Part shown: one piece after another, positions 8,757-18,543 of the stretch
Position numbering within the stretch: the first letter of the stretch is position 1
Layout: each line of letters starts with the position of its first letter
Source of the DNA: an uncultured Rhodospirillales bacterium
GTDB lineage: Bacteria > Pseudomonadota > Alphaproteobacteria > Kiloniellales > Kiloniellaceae
Assembly (NCBI GenBank): GCA_913060675.1
Contig: CAJXUS010000006.1
Location: 49,280 to 113,279, forward strand
Length of the DNA stretch: 64,000 bases
Reading direction: 5' to 3'
Made by a program: the position numbers and the translations under genes
Notes under the pieces: model-generated
The model's input: the letters and a program-made list of their open reading frames with translations, nothing else
Told to the model about the DNA's origin: nothing
Database searches by the model: none

Positions 8757-8804
8757 ACAGAAGCTAGCTCTACTCTTTTTTTAGATTATAGAGTTAGCTT
8801 CTGT
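8757..8804. terminator. Inverted repeat between convergent MFS and recQ genes
   Basis: Arms 8757-8772 and 8789-8804 pair over 16 bases with one G-U wobble. The 16-base loop holds a T7 run and TTTT follows the right arm. The right arm covers the recQ stop codon. It plausibly ends transcription in both directions, although the loop is long for a standard terminator. Confidence 0.5.
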
Positions 8805-10635
8805 TTTCGTTAATAACCTCAAGGAAAATACCGGCATAGCGCTCAAGCTTACGCTTACCTACCCCGGGAATATCAGCCATATCGCCGAGATCTATCGGGC
8901 GCGCCATCACCATTTCCAATAAGGTTTTATCATTGAAAATGACATAGGGTGGAACACCCTGGTCTTTGGCGAGCTCTAAACGACGCGCCCTAAGAGCCTG
9001 GAACAGCGCCTCGTCTTTGGGATCGTCAATGGTGGCGGCTGGGCCAAAGGATTTTTTATAATGCTCGCGGAGTGCCGCGCGGGTTTTCTTTTGAGGGTCC
9101 CGTCTAAGAAGAACAGGCTTTTCCCCCCGTAAAACCGGCCGACATTCTGCTCCAAGCTGAAATGAGCCATGCCCTTCCATATCAACTTTCAACAGTCCAA
9201 GAGCAACCAGTTGTCGGAAGATGGAGCGCCACTCCTGTTTTGGATATTCGGTACCAATACCAAATGTACTGAGTTGATCGTGTCTAAGCTTTTCAATACG
9301 CTCAGTTTTGGCACCTAACAGAATATCGATGACATGAGCAGATCCAAAAATCTGGCCTGTGCGATAGACAGTAGAAAGGGCTTTTTGTGCAGCCTCGGTG
9401 CCATCAAAACTTTCTACCGGGTTGAGGCATGTGTCACAGTTGCCGCAAGGCTCTATTGGGTTGTCATCAAAATATTCCAAGAGTACCTGACGTCGACAAC
9501 GCGTGGTTTCACAAAATCCTAGTAGGGCTTCTAATTTTCGATTCTCGATACGTTTTTGGGCTTCGGGTGCATCGGATTGAGAGGCCATATGATAAAGCCG
9601 AGCGACGTCGTTCATGCTATAGATCATCCAGGCTTCGGCGGGTAACCCATCTCTTCCGGCACGGCCCGTTTCCTGATAGTAGGCTTCGAGACTCTTGGGA
9701 AGATCTAGGTGGATGACAAACCTGACGTCGGGTTTATCAATGCCCATACCAAAGGCGACGGTGGCGACCATGATGACAGCATCATCTTTTAGAAAGCGAT
9801 CTTGGTTACCGGATCGGATGTCTTTGCCAAGACCTGCATGGTAAGGCAAGGCATTAAAGCCTTTTTCACACAAAGTTTGTGCAATCTCGTCCACCTTATT
9901 TCGCGACATGCAATAGATAATTCCTGATTGTCCGCTGTGTTCGCGTTCAAGAAGATCTGTTAGCTGTTTTTTTGGCGCGGCCTTTAACCCAATGCGGTAT
10001 CGGATATTTGGGCGATCAAATCCTGCAACAAAAGCACGGGCATCAGAAAGGTGCAGACGTTCTTTTATGTCCTGTCGAGTAGGACCATCTGCTGTCGCCG
10101 TGAGAGCTATTCTCGGAACCCATGGGAACCGTTCTTTGAGCAAGCTGAGTTTTAGATATTCCGGCCTGAAATCATGCCCCCACTGTGAAACACAATGAGC
10201 TTCGTCGATGGCAAAAAGAGCAAGGTCGCATTGGTCGAGGAGGTTTAGAAAATTTTCCGTAAGTAATTTTTCTGGCGCAACGTATATCATCTCCAGCTCG
10301 CCTGACCGCATAGCGCGTTCGGTTGCAAGAATTTCCGAATAGGGCAGAGATGAGTTTAAAGATGCGGCCTTTACCCCTAATTGCTTCAGGGCTGTCACTT
10401 GGTCCTGCATAAGGGCAATCAAGGGGGAGACGATTACAGCCACCCCAGGGCGGCACATGGCAGGGATTTGATAGCAAAGAGACTTTCCGCCCCCTGTTGG
10501 CATCAAAACGAGGGCATCACCACCATCAATGACGTGGCGTATAATAACTTCCTGATCACCGCGAAAGCTATCGTAGCCAAATATACGGCTGAGAATATCT
10601 TTGTGTGATGGTAATTGGGGGGCAAGAGCATCCAT
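8794..10635 (-). CDS. recQ: ATP-dependent DNA helicase RecQ
   Basis: The 613-residue protein shows every RecQ element in order: the FGYDSFRGDQ motif 0, Walker A MPTGGGKSLCYQ, DEAHCVSQWGHDFRPEY (DEAH box plus aromatic-rich loop), LTATAD, ATVAFGMGIDKPDVRF and QETGRAGRDGLPAE. Next come the zinc-binding cysteines (CRRQVLLEYF, then CGNCDTC), the winged helix, and a C-terminal HRDC domain (PPYVIFNDKTLLEM, then IPGVGKRKLERY). It unwinds DNA 3'-5' during recombination and fork repair. Length and architecture match E. coli RecQ. The ATG at 10635 is preferred to an in-frame TTG 18 bases upstream because homologues begin close to this methionine. Confidence 0.97.
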   Translation of the reverse strand: MDALAPQLPSHKDILSRIFGYDSFRGDQEVIIRHVIDGGDALVLMPTGGGKSLCYQIPAMCRPGVAVIVSPLIALMQDQVTALKQLGVKAASLNSSLPYSEILATERAMRSGELEMIYVAPEKLLTENFLNLLDQCDLALFAIDEAHCVSQWGHDFRPEYLKLSLLKERFPWVPRIALTATADGPTRQDIKERLHLSDARAFVAGFDRPNIRYRIGLKAAPKKQLTDLLEREHSGQSGIIYCMSRNKVDEIAQTLCEKGFNALPYHAGLGKDIRSGNQDRFLKDDAVIMVATVAFGMGIDKPDVRFVIHLDLPKSLEAYYQETGRAGRDGLPAEAWMIYSMNDVARLYHMASQSDAPEAQKRIENRKLEALLGFCETTRCRRQVLLEYFDDNPIEPCGNCDTCLNPVESFDGTEAAQKALSTVYRTGQIFGSAHVIDILLGAKTERIEKLRHDQLSTFGIGTEYPKQEWRSIFRQLVALGLLKVDMEGHGSFQLGAECRPVLRGEKPVLLRRDPQKKTRAALREHYKKSFGPAATIDDPKDEALFQALRARRLELAKDQGVPPYVIFNDKTLLEMVMARPIDLGDMADIPGVGKRKLERYAGIFLEVINENRS

Positions 10636-10831
10636 AAGGTGGCTTATAGCCAAGCTCGCCGTGGTCGGTCAAAAGGGTTTGTTAAGAGATGGTGTAGTAT
10701 TTTTAGCTTTAACATTTGGGCAAACTGCTCGTGGTAACTATATCAAGAACTTGGTAATGTGTTATTTAGTTTTGCCTTGAAATATTTTTTAAGTTCCTCT
10801 GGGGTTTCTCTAGTGAAATAAGGATGTGTCG

Positions 10832-11245
10832 GTGTCAGGACCTGGCCAAGTACCTTTGACAGATGATGAGCTTGCTGACTTGTATAAAACAGGTGTCGAG
10901 GACGATCTGCTCGTTCTCGAAGGTTTACTCAATGATCTCAAAGAAAATAATGATAATAACCCAGAAATTATAGAGCGTGCTCGGGGCATTGTTCACAACG
11001 TTAAGGGCCAAGGTGCGAGTTTTGGCTTTCCGCTGATGACTGAAATTGGAAATAGCTACAATGCTTTATTGAAATTTCAAGTATCTCAAGAAGCCTTAAG
11101 CCCAACTTTTATTAAGTTGTACGAAGCGCACCTTACCGCAATGAAATCGATTATCGCCAACGAGATCCGGGGCGAAGGACCAGAGCTCCTTCAAAAGGTT
11201 GCGGCCTCTTTGAGGGAGAAGGTTAATCTCGTATCTCAGGTATAA
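10832..11245 (+). CDS. Hpt-domain phosphotransfer-like protein
   Basis: The protein of about 137 residues is a helical bundle with HNVKGQGASFGFPLMTEIGN in its middle, a good match to the HxxKGxGxxxG core of histidine phosphotransfer domains, so the histidine in this block is the likely phospho-acceptor. There is no kinase or receiver domain in the protein and no two-component gene next to it, so its partners are unknown. The GTG at 10832 is chosen because AGGA lies 7 bases upstream; a GTG at 10826 would sit directly against that site. A strong bidirectional hairpin follows the stop. Confidence 0.72.
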   Translation: MSGPGQVPLTDDELADLYKTGVEDDLLVLEGLLNDLKENNDNNPEIIERARGIVHNVKGQGASFGFPLMTEIGNSYNALLKFQVSQEALSPTFIKLYEAHLTAMKSIIANEIRGEGPELLQKVAASLREKVNLVSQV

Positions 11246-11275
11246 TTTGCTCAAAACGATACAATTTATAGATAC

Positions 11276-11303
11276 AAAAAAGCCCGGATCGACCGGGCTT
11301 TTT
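11276..11303. terminator. Bidirectional rho-independent terminator
   Basis: A GC-rich stem (AGCCCGG pairing with CCGGGCT around a short loop) is flanked by an A run on the left and a T run on the right. It can therefore stop transcription of the Hpt gene on the plus strand and of the BAX-inhibitor gene on the minus strand. Confidence 0.88.
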
Positions 11304-11331
11304 CATTGGAACCAATTGATATTGGTTAGGG

Positions 11332-12051
11332 TTAATTTCGATTACCCATTAACCGTAGAAGGAAAAGGAACATATTGAGGAAATCCAGATAGAGAGTTAA
11401 AGCACCCATTATGGATTTTTTCTGTGAAACCTCGGAACCGTCGCTTTCCATATACATCAGTTTGATTTTCTGAGTATCGTACGCAGTCAAACCAGCAAAA
11501 ATCAAAACACCGATGATGGAGATCACAAATTCAAGACCAGGTGAGCCGATGAAGATATTTACCACGCTGGCAATGATCAAACCAAAGAGCCCGATGATCA
11601 AGAATGATCCCATCGCAGATAAGTTCTTCTTCGTGGTGTAACCAACCAGGCTCAATCCGGCGAACGAAGCTGCGGTAATGAAGAATACACGCGTGATTGA
11701 TCCCATCTCGTATATGACAAAGATAGAAGCGAGAGAAACTCCCATCAGCAGAGAGAAAACCCAAAACAGCATCTGAGCAGTTGATGCTTGAATTTTATTT
11801 ATACGAGCGCTTAGGAAGAAAACCATTCCCAATGGTGCAAGCATAATAACCCATTTCAAAGGGGTGCCAAAAACGGCGTTCATAAGTTCGGGGCTCTGTG
11901 ACACACCAAAAGCAGCTAGGCCCGTGATGAGCAGAGCAACTATCATATGGTTATATACACCAAGCATATAGGCACGTAGGCCAGCATCAATTTCTTCTGC
12001 TGTTGCCTGTTGTCCATATCCAACACTACGGGGTGAGGAACGGTTAATCAT
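11332..12051 (-). CDS. BAX inhibitor-1 / YccA family membrane protein
   Basis: The 239-residue protein has seven closely spaced hydrophobic helices and the family signatures of bacterial BI-1 proteins: LRAYMLGVYNHM near the start, FVISIIGVLIFAGLTAYDTQKIK in helix 6 (the conserved AYDTQ segment) and ALTLYLDFLNMFLFLLRL at the C-terminus, where the conserved aspartate lies. Family members act as pH-gated calcium leaks or modulators of the FtsH protease. Which role applies here cannot be told. It stands alone, downstream of and parallel to the ABC permease gene. Confidence 0.92.
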   Translation of the reverse strand: MINRSSPRSVGYGQQATAEEIDAGLRAYMLGVYNHMIVALLITGLAAFGVSQSPELMNAVFGTPLKWVIMLAPLGMVFFLSARINKIQASTAQMLFWVFSLLMGVSLASIFVIYEMGSITRVFFITAASFAGLSLVGYTTKKNLSAMGSFLIIGLFGLIIASVVNIFIGSPGLEFVISIIGVLIFAGLTAYDTQKIKLMYMESDGSEVSQKKSIMGALTLYLDFLNMFLFLLRLMGNRN

Positions 12052-12125
12052 AAGAAACCTCGTTTCATATTTACTTTAAAGCTATGCCTAATATTGGGTG
12101 TTACGGATAAAGAATCAACAATAAT

Positions 12126-12159
12126 CCACCAAGAAACTCGGTTTTAAGCGTCTTGGTGG
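12126..12159 (-). terminator. Probable terminator after the ABC permease gene
   Basis: CCACCAAGA (12126-12134) pairs perfectly with TCTTGGTGG (12151-12159) around a 16-base loop, directly downstream of the permease stop on the minus strand. The following sequence is T-rich but lacks a clean T run, so termination is likely rather than certain. Confidence 0.45.
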
Positions 12160-12167
12160 TGGATAAG

Positions 12168-14702
12168 TTACTCATTGCGAAGCAGAGAGGCAGGACGTTG
12201 GCGTAAAGCGCTCCAAGTTCCGGCATATCCACAGATCAAAGTGGCGATTAGGGCTATGGCTGGAGTTAGGAGGACAACCTCGGTTATCAAAGAGAATTCG
12301 AGCTTCAAAATATAAACCGTGATGGCCCAAGAGGCTGTAGATCCAATAACGGTTGCGACAAGGGCAGATATCAAGCCGAGCATACCAAATTCCAAAAAGA
12401 AAGTGGCTGCGAGAGATCGCCTGCTTGCACCAAGAACTTTAAGGATTATGGAATCGTAAACCCGACGTTTGTGACCAGCTGCAACCGCCCCACCAAGTAC
12501 GAGGGTTCCAGCGAGTAGCGCAACGGAGGCAATGACTGATAGGGCAATAGCAACATGACTGAGTAAGTCTGTTGCGGCTTGCAGAGCTTCCTTAACCCTA
12601 ATGGAAGACACGTTGGCAAAAGTATCTGTTACCGCTATTTCGAGATTGTCTTCAATTTCAGGGGTCGCCTTTACGGTGGCGATATGGGTTTGTGGCGCGC
12701 GTGACATAAGGCCGGGCGAGAACACCATGACGAAATTTATCTCGAGGCCACCCCATTCAATTTTTCGCAAGTTTGCGATTTCAACATCGATAGGACGACC
12801 TAAAAGATTGATGGTCAGGCTATCTCCAATAGAGAGATTAAGGCCTTTGGCGACCGCTTGATCCAGCGATACAAGAGGTTTGCCGTCGTAATCTTCAGGC
12901 CACCACTCCCCTGCTACGATATTTGTGTTTCGGGGCATTTCTGCCGACCAAGTCAAACCGCGGTCACTTCTGAAAACCCACTGGATTTCGGGTGGAATTG
13001 TTAATTCAGATGGCGGCGTTCCATTTACACCGGTAATCCTGCCACGCATCATGGGAACACGGCGCAGCTCTGATACACCTTCTGTTGAGTTGACGAGCTT
13101 TTCAAACTCTTCGACTTGGTCCGGTTGAATATCGATGAAATAAAATCCGGGAGCTTCTTCTGGCAGACTTTGGGTGACGGCTTGGCGTACATTCCCTTCG
13201 AGTAAGGCGACAATGACAAGGACAGTTAGGCCAAGGCCCATAGAGAGTATGACACTGGTCGTCGGAGCTCCTGGTCGGTGGAGGTTGGCCACTGCAGTTC
13301 TCAGCGCAGGGTGTGTGGCGCGGGGAAGTAATTTTGTGAGTTTGGTGACGCTCCATCCAACCAGATTGTAGATGACAAAGGTCACGATAGTCCCGGCGAT
13401 AAAAAAGCCAGCGATCTTTGGGTTACTTGCAAAAGCGACTGCCGTTAAGGCCAGAAGAACGGCACTGATTGATAACGCAATCATGGCTTTGAGAGTTGGT
13501 TGTCCGGTTATGGGTGAGGTTAAATCTCTGAATAAGCGCGCAGGGGATGTTTTACCCGCTTTGGAGAGTGACCAGATTGAAAAGGTGAACGCAGTAAGGA
13601 AGCCAAAAGAGGCCGCGAGTGCCAGGGGCTCAATATAGAGTTTGGCTGCAATTTCCCAACCGAGGACGCCTTGGGCAAATTCGGCAGCTAAATAAGGGGC
13701 CGCAGCGCCTGCAGCCAATCCTGCTATTGTACCAAACAAGGTCAGGACCAAAATTTGGGCAAGATATATCTGGAATATGAGACGTGAAGGTGCGCCAAGG
13801 CATTTCAGGGTTGCGACAACACCGACTTTGCTGTCCATAAAGCTTTTCACGGCATTGCCAATACCAACGCCACCAACCAGTAAAGCTGCGAGACCAATTA
13901 AGGTCAGATACATATCCAGAACATCAATGAACTGACTGATTCTCGGGGCTGCTTTGTCTGAGCTTCTGATTCTCCAACCTGCTTCAGGGAACGTCGTGGT
14001 TAGATCATCTTGAAAGGCTTCAAGATCTGTGTCTTGAGGGAGTGCGAGCCTATAATCGTACCTGACAAGACTTCCCGGTTGGATGAGCCCTGTACCTGCT
14101 AAGCTTTCACCAGACACCATCACTGTTGGCCCATAGCTAAAGGCGCGAGTGGAAAGATCGGGTTCTTTTACCAAAGCGCCTCGAACTTCATAATTGCCGT
14201 TTCCAATAATAATTTGATCGCCAACCTCAAGCGAAAGCTTTCGCATAAGATTGGGTGCAATTACGGTACCCCAGCCTTGATCTGTTTTGGCTAGGGCTTG
14301 GCTAAGTGGCATTTCAGGTTCGATAATGACATCACCATAAAGCGGGTAGACCTGGTCTACTGCACGCAATTCGATCAGGGTACGTTTGCCGCCTTCCTGG
14401 TTTTGTTTGCCCATTGTGCGCATTTCTCGCACCAGGGAAATTTTACTTTTATCGTTGAGCCAATTGAGCTGTTCATCGGTTGCTTTTTTGTGAACCAGGT
14501 TTAGGGCGATATCACCGCCTAAGAGGTTTTGACCGTCGTTTCGTAAACCTTGCTCAATCGCTGCAGATATGGATCCCACCGCTGCTATGGTTGCAACGCC
14601 AAGAAAGAGGCAGGCAATAAAAATCCGAAAACCCTTAAGACCTCCACGGAGTTCTCGAAAGGCAAAGGTCAAAGCAAGGGAAAAGGGCAAACGCTGTCGC
14701 AT
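12168..14702 (-). CDS. ABC transporter permease, FtsX-like (YbbP family)
   Basis: The 844-residue protein has the YbbP layout: an N-terminal helix (FRIFIACLFLGVATIAAVGS), a large periplasmic domain (about 50-260), a first FtsX block of helices (about 265-390), further helices, a second periplasmic domain (about 500-690) and a final FtsX block (about 720-835). It ends LRQRPASLLRNE, the usual C-terminus. With the ATPase gene five bases upstream it forms a YbbA-YbbP type complex, a MacB-related machine thought to act on envelope substrates such as lipids or hydrophobic molecules. The neighbouring divergent tesA reproduces the E. coli gene order, which supports the call. Confidence 0.92.
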   Translation of the reverse strand: MRQRLPFSLALTFAFRELRGGLKGFRIFIACLFLGVATIAAVGSISAAIEQGLRNDGQNLLGGDIALNLVHKKATDEQLNWLNDKSKISLVREMRTMGKQNQEGGKRTLIELRAVDQVYPLYGDVIIEPEMPLSQALAKTDQGWGTVIAPNLMRKLSLEVGDQIIIGNGNYEVRGALVKEPDLSTRAFSYGPTVMVSGESLAGTGLIQPGSLVRYDYRLALPQDTDLEAFQDDLTTTFPEAGWRIRSSDKAAPRISQFIDVLDMYLTLIGLAALLVGGVGIGNAVKSFMDSKVGVVATLKCLGAPSRLIFQIYLAQILVLTLFGTIAGLAAGAAAPYLAAEFAQGVLGWEIAAKLYIEPLALAASFGFLTAFTFSIWSLSKAGKTSPARLFRDLTSPITGQPTLKAMIALSISAVLLALTAVAFASNPKIAGFFIAGTIVTFVIYNLVGWSVTKLTKLLPRATHPALRTAVANLHRPGAPTTSVILSMGLGLTVLVIVALLEGNVRQAVTQSLPEEAPGFYFIDIQPDQVEEFEKLVNSTEGVSELRRVPMMRGRITGVNGTPPSELTIPPEIQWVFRSDRGLTWSAEMPRNTNIVAGEWWPEDYDGKPLVSLDQAVAKGLNLSIGDSLTINLLGRPIDVEIANLRKIEWGGLEINFVMVFSPGLMSRAPQTHIATVKATPEIEDNLEIAVTDTFANVSSIRVKEALQAATDLLSHVAIALSVIASVALLAGTLVLGGAVAAGHKRRVYDSIILKVLGASRRSLAATFFLEFGMLGLISALVATVIGSTASWAITVYILKLEFSLITEVVLLTPAIALIATLICGYAGTWSALRQRPASLLRNE

Positions 14703-14707
14703 TGATA

Positions 14708-15427
14708 TTATCCCTGTTTGGTCATGGCAGGGGAAGTGTCTTGCTTAGTTTCACTTAGTCGGCCGTCTTTTAAGGTAATTGTTCTGTTACACATCTTGGC
14801 CAGTCGCTGGTCATGGGTAATGAGGACAAGTGTTGTGCCGTGGTCTTTTTGCAGTTGAAAAAGAAGGTCGATGATAATTTCGCCTGTCGCGCTATCAAGG
14901 TTTCCTGTGGGCTCATCCGCGAGTAGTAGCTTTGGTTCGGCGGCAAAGGCCCTTGCTAGAGCGACTCTTTGTTGTTCACCGCCTGATAGCTGTCCTGGAA
15001 AGTGATCTAGGCGATGACCAAGTCCGACGGCTTCCAACCTTGCTTGAGCGCGAGATAAGGCATCGGGTTTACGGGCAAATTCAAGAGGAACAGCAACGTT
15101 TTCAAGCGCTGTCATTGTTGGGATAAGGTGAAAGTCTTGAAAGACAATTCCCACCGCATCCCTCCTGAATCGGGCAAGTGCGTCTTCGTCCATGGTGCCG
15201 AGATTATTTCCATCAATTTCCACCAAACCAGAACTTGCAGCTTCTAACCCCGCCATTAACATCATCATGGATGATTTTCCGGCACCAGAAGGTCCGACAA
15301 CGGAAACGGTTTCACCGGTTTGGATATCGAGATCAATGTCTTTGAGAATATCGACAGTACCTGCCTGAGAAGTAAGGGTCAGGTTCACATTTGTCAGGTG
15401 AACGAGCTTGGAAGAACCAGAGTTCAT
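14708..15427 (-). CDS. ABC transporter ATP-binding protein (YbbA family)
   Basis: This 239-residue ATPase has Walker [10 protein letters not shown], the Q-loop in VFQDFHLIP, the signature [14 protein letters not shown], Walker [13 protein letters not shown] and the switch histidine in ITHDQRLA. The [10 protein letters not shown] variant and overall length are typical of the LolD/MacB/YbbA group that powers FtsX-type permeases. The ATG at 15427 is used. The frame stays open to a TTG at 15502, but the extra 25 residues are not expected for the family. The gene is coupled to the permease and divergent from tesA, with a gap of about 180 bp that should hold both promoters. Confidence 0.93.
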   Translation of the reverse strand: MNSGSSKLVHLTNVNLTLTSQAGTVDILKDIDLDIQTGETVSVVGPSGAGKSSMMMLMAGLEAASSGLVEIDGNNLGTMDEDALARFRRDAVGIVFQDFHLIPTMTALENVAVPLEFARKPDALSRAQARLEAVGLGHRLDHFPGQLSGGEQQRVALARAFAAEPKLLLADEPTGNLDSATGEIIIDLLFQLQKDHGTTLVLITHDQRLAKMCNRTITLKDGRLSETKQDTSPAMTKQG

Positions 15428-15610
15428 AGCGGCAGGACTTTCTGTTTGATGACATAATGCTTTGATCAATAAGCTATATGGTATTTCAAGTTGAGATTTC
15501 AATCAGCTGAATATTAACAGGAATACTTAAATGGAATACTTGTTCCTTAACCAGACAAAACCTATTTCTATGTGTAGAATGTAATAACGTATTGTTTTTG
15601 TCGGAATTGG

Positions 15611-16270
15611 ATGATTCAATTTATGGCGCGTAAAATTGTTTTTAGTATCTTGTTTTTGTTTTTTTCGTTGTCTTTCTCTTTTGGGGGTTATGGAAACCCT
15701 GCAACCGCCGATAATCCTATTAAGTTATTAGCCTATGGCGATAGCCTGACCCATGGCTACGGCCTCGAGGCGGGAGATACTTTCCCTGATCGTCTTCAGC
15801 AAGCATTGAACGAAGCTGGGTATGCTGTCGACGTTATCAATGGTGGCAACTCTGGTGATACGACGGCTTCAGGCCTGGCCCGTCTTGACTGGGCGCTGTT
15901 CGATAAACCAGAAGTGGTTATCGTTGAGCTCGGTGCTAACGATGGCCTTCGCGGTCTGGAACCTTCAGAAACGCGCGAAAATTTACGCAAAATTTTGAGA
16001 GGGTTTAAAGATTTTGGTGCAAAAGTTCTTTTGACAGGGATGCAGGCGCCAAGAAACCTAGGCGAAGAATATGTTCTCGAGTTTGATAAAATTTACCCCG
16101 AAATAGCGAAGGAATTTGATGTAGAGCTCTATCCCTTCTTTTTGAATGGAGTTGCATTAGATCCTGAACTCAACCAAGCCGACGGTATCCACCCGAACAG
16201 AACGGGCGTTGATAAAATTGTAAAGGGTATTCTTCCCTATTTGGAACCTTTATTGAAGGGTAGGACATAA
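15611..16270 (+). CDS. tesA: Arylesterase / acyl-CoA thioesterase I, GDSL type
   Basis: This 219-residue SGNH hydrolase carries all four blocks: GDSLTHGYGL (serine nucleophile), GGNSGDTTASG (glycine), ELGANDGLRG (asparagine) and DGIHPNRTG (aspartate and histidine). An N-terminal hydrophobic stretch (VFSILFLFFSLSFSFGG) looks like a signal peptide, so the enzyme is probably periplasmic, as in E. coli TesA, a multifunctional thioesterase, protease and lysophospholipase. The divergent YbbAP-type pair is the classic neighbour. A second ATG lies 12 bases downstream of the chosen start. The FIST gene begins 5 bases after the stop. Confidence 0.93.
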   Translation: MIQFMARKIVFSILFLFFSLSFSFGGYGNPATADNPIKLLAYGDSLTHGYGLEAGDTFPDRLQQALNEAGYAVDVINGGNSGDTTASGLARLDWALFDKPEVVIVELGANDGLRGLEPSETRENLRKILRGFKDFGAKVLLTGMQAPRNLGEEYVLEFDKIYPEIAKEFDVELYPFFLNGVALDPELNQADGIHPNRTGVDKIVKGILPYLEPLLKGRT

Positions 16271-16275
16271 TAACG

Positions 16276-17448
16276 ATGGCGGTTGTTCCCCCCAGATTTA
16301 AGGCGGCTTATTCCCTTTCTCCTGATTGGGCGAAAGCCTGTAATGAAGTTATTTCGGGAATTGGGGATGTTCCAAACGGGGCAAATTTAGGTTTTATTTA
16401 TGTATCGGACATTCTTGTCGATGATCTCTCGAGTATCTTGGCTTATTTGCGTAAAAAAATAAACGTTCAAAACTGGAGCGGTACTGTTGGGATCGGTGTT
16501 GCTGCAACTGCTGCTGATCAACTTGGTAGGATTACGGCGCAAGAGGTCTACGATTATCCGGGGCTCGTCGTCCTTGTCGGGGCATTTCCTGAGGGAAGCT
16601 TTCAAGTTTTTGAATCTGGTCAGATTGAAACCGACGAAGGGGTTAAATTAGCGGTAACGGGCGAGGGTGTCGAGAGTTGGCTGGAAGCGAATATACCCTA
16701 TCTTAGTGTTGTCCATGGCGATCCGCGTAATTATGATTTGCCTTTGCAGCTTTCGTCGTTGGCTGCGGGATTGGAAACCTATCTAGTCGGAGGATTGTCC
16801 TCCTCTCGGTCCGAACTGCCTCAGATTGCAAACCATCTGACAGAATCGACCTTATCCGGTGTTTTTTTTAATGAAACAGCGCCGGCGATTACAGGGTTAA
16901 CCCAAGGCTGTAGTCCCATCGGGCCAAAACGAATGGTTACTTCGGTGGATGAGCGACAAATTTTCACGATAGACGGCCGTCCTGCTCTAGAGGTCATGAA
17001 AGAAGATATTGGTGAGCTTCTTTCTCGAGATCTTAGTAATATTGGGGGGTACATTTTTATTGGCTTTCCTGTTGAAGGTACGGATCAGGATGACTATCTG
17101 GTACGGAACCTAATGAGCATTGATACCAGCGATAACTCTCTATGCATCACAGAAGAAGTTGACGTCGGACAAGAGCTCTTTTTCTGTCGTCGAGATAATG
17201 AGGCCGCGCGAAAGGATCTCAATCGATTGCTGGATGATATGCGCGCACGGTTGCCGAGCCCTCCTAAGGCTGGTCTGTACTATTCTTGTTTGGGGCGAGG
17301 GCAGGCATTGTTTGGGCCAAATTCTGAAGAGCTGAGTGTTATTCGACAAGAATTTGGGGACATGCCATTGGTTGGTTTTTTTGCCAATGGCGAGATCTCT
17401 CATGATCGCCTTTATGGCTACACAGGTGTTTTGACGCTCTTTTATTAA
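16276..17448 (+). CDS. FIST domain sensory protein
   Basis: The 390-residue soluble protein matches the FIST_N plus FIST_C pair. The N-terminal part contains the GTVGIGVAAT and YLVGGLSSS blocks, and the C-terminal part ends with the signature GLYYSCLGRGQALFG, then MPLVGFFANGEISHD, then LYGYTGVLTLFY. FIST domains are proposed small-ligand sensors, possibly for amino acids, and are usually linked to two-component or chemotaxis outputs. Here the domain stands alone, without a kinase, cyclase or methyl-accepting part. It lies five bases downstream of tesA and may be co-transcribed with it. The ligand and output partner are unknown. Confidence 0.88.
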   Translation: MAVVPPRFKAAYSLSPDWAKACNEVISGIGDVPNGANLGFIYVSDILVDDLSSILAYLRKKINVQNWSGTVGIGVAATAADQLGRITAQEVYDYPGLVVLVGAFPEGSFQVFESGQIETDEGVKLAVTGEGVESWLEANIPYLSVVHGDPRNYDLPLQLSSLAAGLETYLVGGLSSSRSELPQIANHLTESTLSGVFFNETAPAITGLTQGCSPIGPKRMVTSVDERQIFTIDGRPALEVMKEDIGELLSRDLSNIGGYIFIGFPVEGTDQDDYLVRNLMSIDTSDNSLCITEEVDVGQELFFCRRDNEAARKDLNRLLDDMRARLPSPPKAGLYYSCLGRGQALFGPNSEELSVIRQEFGDMPLVGFFANGEISHDRLYGYTGVLTLFY

Positions 17449-17482
17449 AGTACGCAGGTTATTAAGGAACGCAGGGAATATA

Positions 17483-18523
17483 ATGAATTACAAAAAGCTT
17501 GGCCGAACTGATATTAACGTCAGCGCTTTATGTCTTGGTACAATGACCTGGGGAGAACAAAACACCCAGGATGAAGCTTTTGAACAGATGGATTACGCCA
17601 TCGATCAAGGTATTAATTTCTTTGATACAGCTGAGATTTATGCGGTACCTCCAAAGGCAGAAACCTACGGTCGAACGGAAGAGATCATAGGGAACTGGTT
17701 TCAAGAAAGGGGAAGCCGGCACAAGGTTATTCTGGCTTCCAAAGTTGCGGGACCGAGTCCGGCACAAACTTATATCCGCGGGGAAATATCCCGATTTAAC
17801 CGTAAACATATCGTGGCGGCTTTGGATAATTCTTTACGTCGCCTGAAAACGGATTATATCGACCTCTATCAACTTCATTGGCCGGATCGAAATTCAAATT
17901 TATTTGGCCAGCTTGGTTTTGAGCATAGCGATCAAGAAACAATTACCCAACCCGAAGAGACCTTAGACGTGTTGGATGAACTGGTGAAAGTTGGCAAGAT
18001 TCGTCACGTCGGCTTATCTAATGAAACGCCCTGGGGAGCGATGAAGTTCCTTCAACTGGCAGAAGCGGGTAAGGGGCCACGTATGGTCTCTATTCAAAAT
18101 CCGTATAGTTTGTTGAACAGAAGCTTTGAGGTCGGGTTGGCAGAAGTTGCTATGCGCGAAGACATGGGGCTGTTGCCTTATGCGCCTTTGGGCGCTGGAG
18201 TTCTTACTGGTAAATATCTTGGTGGCGCCCGTCCTGAAGGTGCCAGAATGACCCTCTTCCCTGATAATACCCGCTATATGGGGGAGCGAGGTCAGGCTGC
18301 CGTTGCTGATTATATTGACCTGGCTGAAAAGCACCACCTTGATCCTGCACAGATGGCTCTTGCTTATGTACGATCACGGCCATTTGTTACGGCGCCGATT
18401 ATTGGGGCCACAAAGATGGCACAATTGAAGGTGAATATTGAATCTGCAGAAATAAATTTGTCGGAAGAAGTGTTGAAAGACATCGAAGATTTAGGGAAAA
18501 AGCATACGATTCCCTGCCCGTAG
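17483..18523 (+). CDS. tas: Aldo/keto reductase, Tas family
   Basis: The 346-residue NADP(H)-dependent oxidoreductase is very close in sequence pattern to E. coli Tas. Shared blocks include CLGTMTWGEQNTQDEA near residue 20, the catalytic aspartate and tyrosine in FFDTAEIYAVPP (about 51-62), the lysine in LASKVAGPS, the histidine in LYQLHWPDR, the long IQNPYSLLNRSFEVGLAEV segment, and a C-terminal NADP-binding RSRPFVTAPIIGATKMAQL. Tas suppresses a tyrosine auxotrophy in E. coli, but its physiological substrate is unsettled. AGGGA lies just upstream of the ATG. It may follow tesA and the FIST gene in one transcript. Confidence 0.93.
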   Translation: MNYKKLGRTDINVSALCLGTMTWGEQNTQDEAFEQMDYAIDQGINFFDTAEIYAVPPKAETYGRTEEIIGNWFQERGSRHKVILASKVAGPSPAQTYIRGEISRFNRKHIVAALDNSLRRLKTDYIDLYQLHWPDRNSNLFGQLGFEHSDQETITQPEETLDVLDELVKVGKIRHVGLSNETPWGAMKFLQLAEAGKGPRMVSIQNPYSLLNRSFEVGLAEVAMREDMGLLPYAPLGAGVLTGKYLGGARPEGARMTLFPDNTRYMGERGQAAVADYIDLAEKHHLDPAQMALAYVRSRPFVTAPIIGATKMAQLKVNIESAEINLSEEVLKDIEDLGKKHTIPCP

Positions 18524-18543
18524 TATTCGTTACGAAGATTGAG

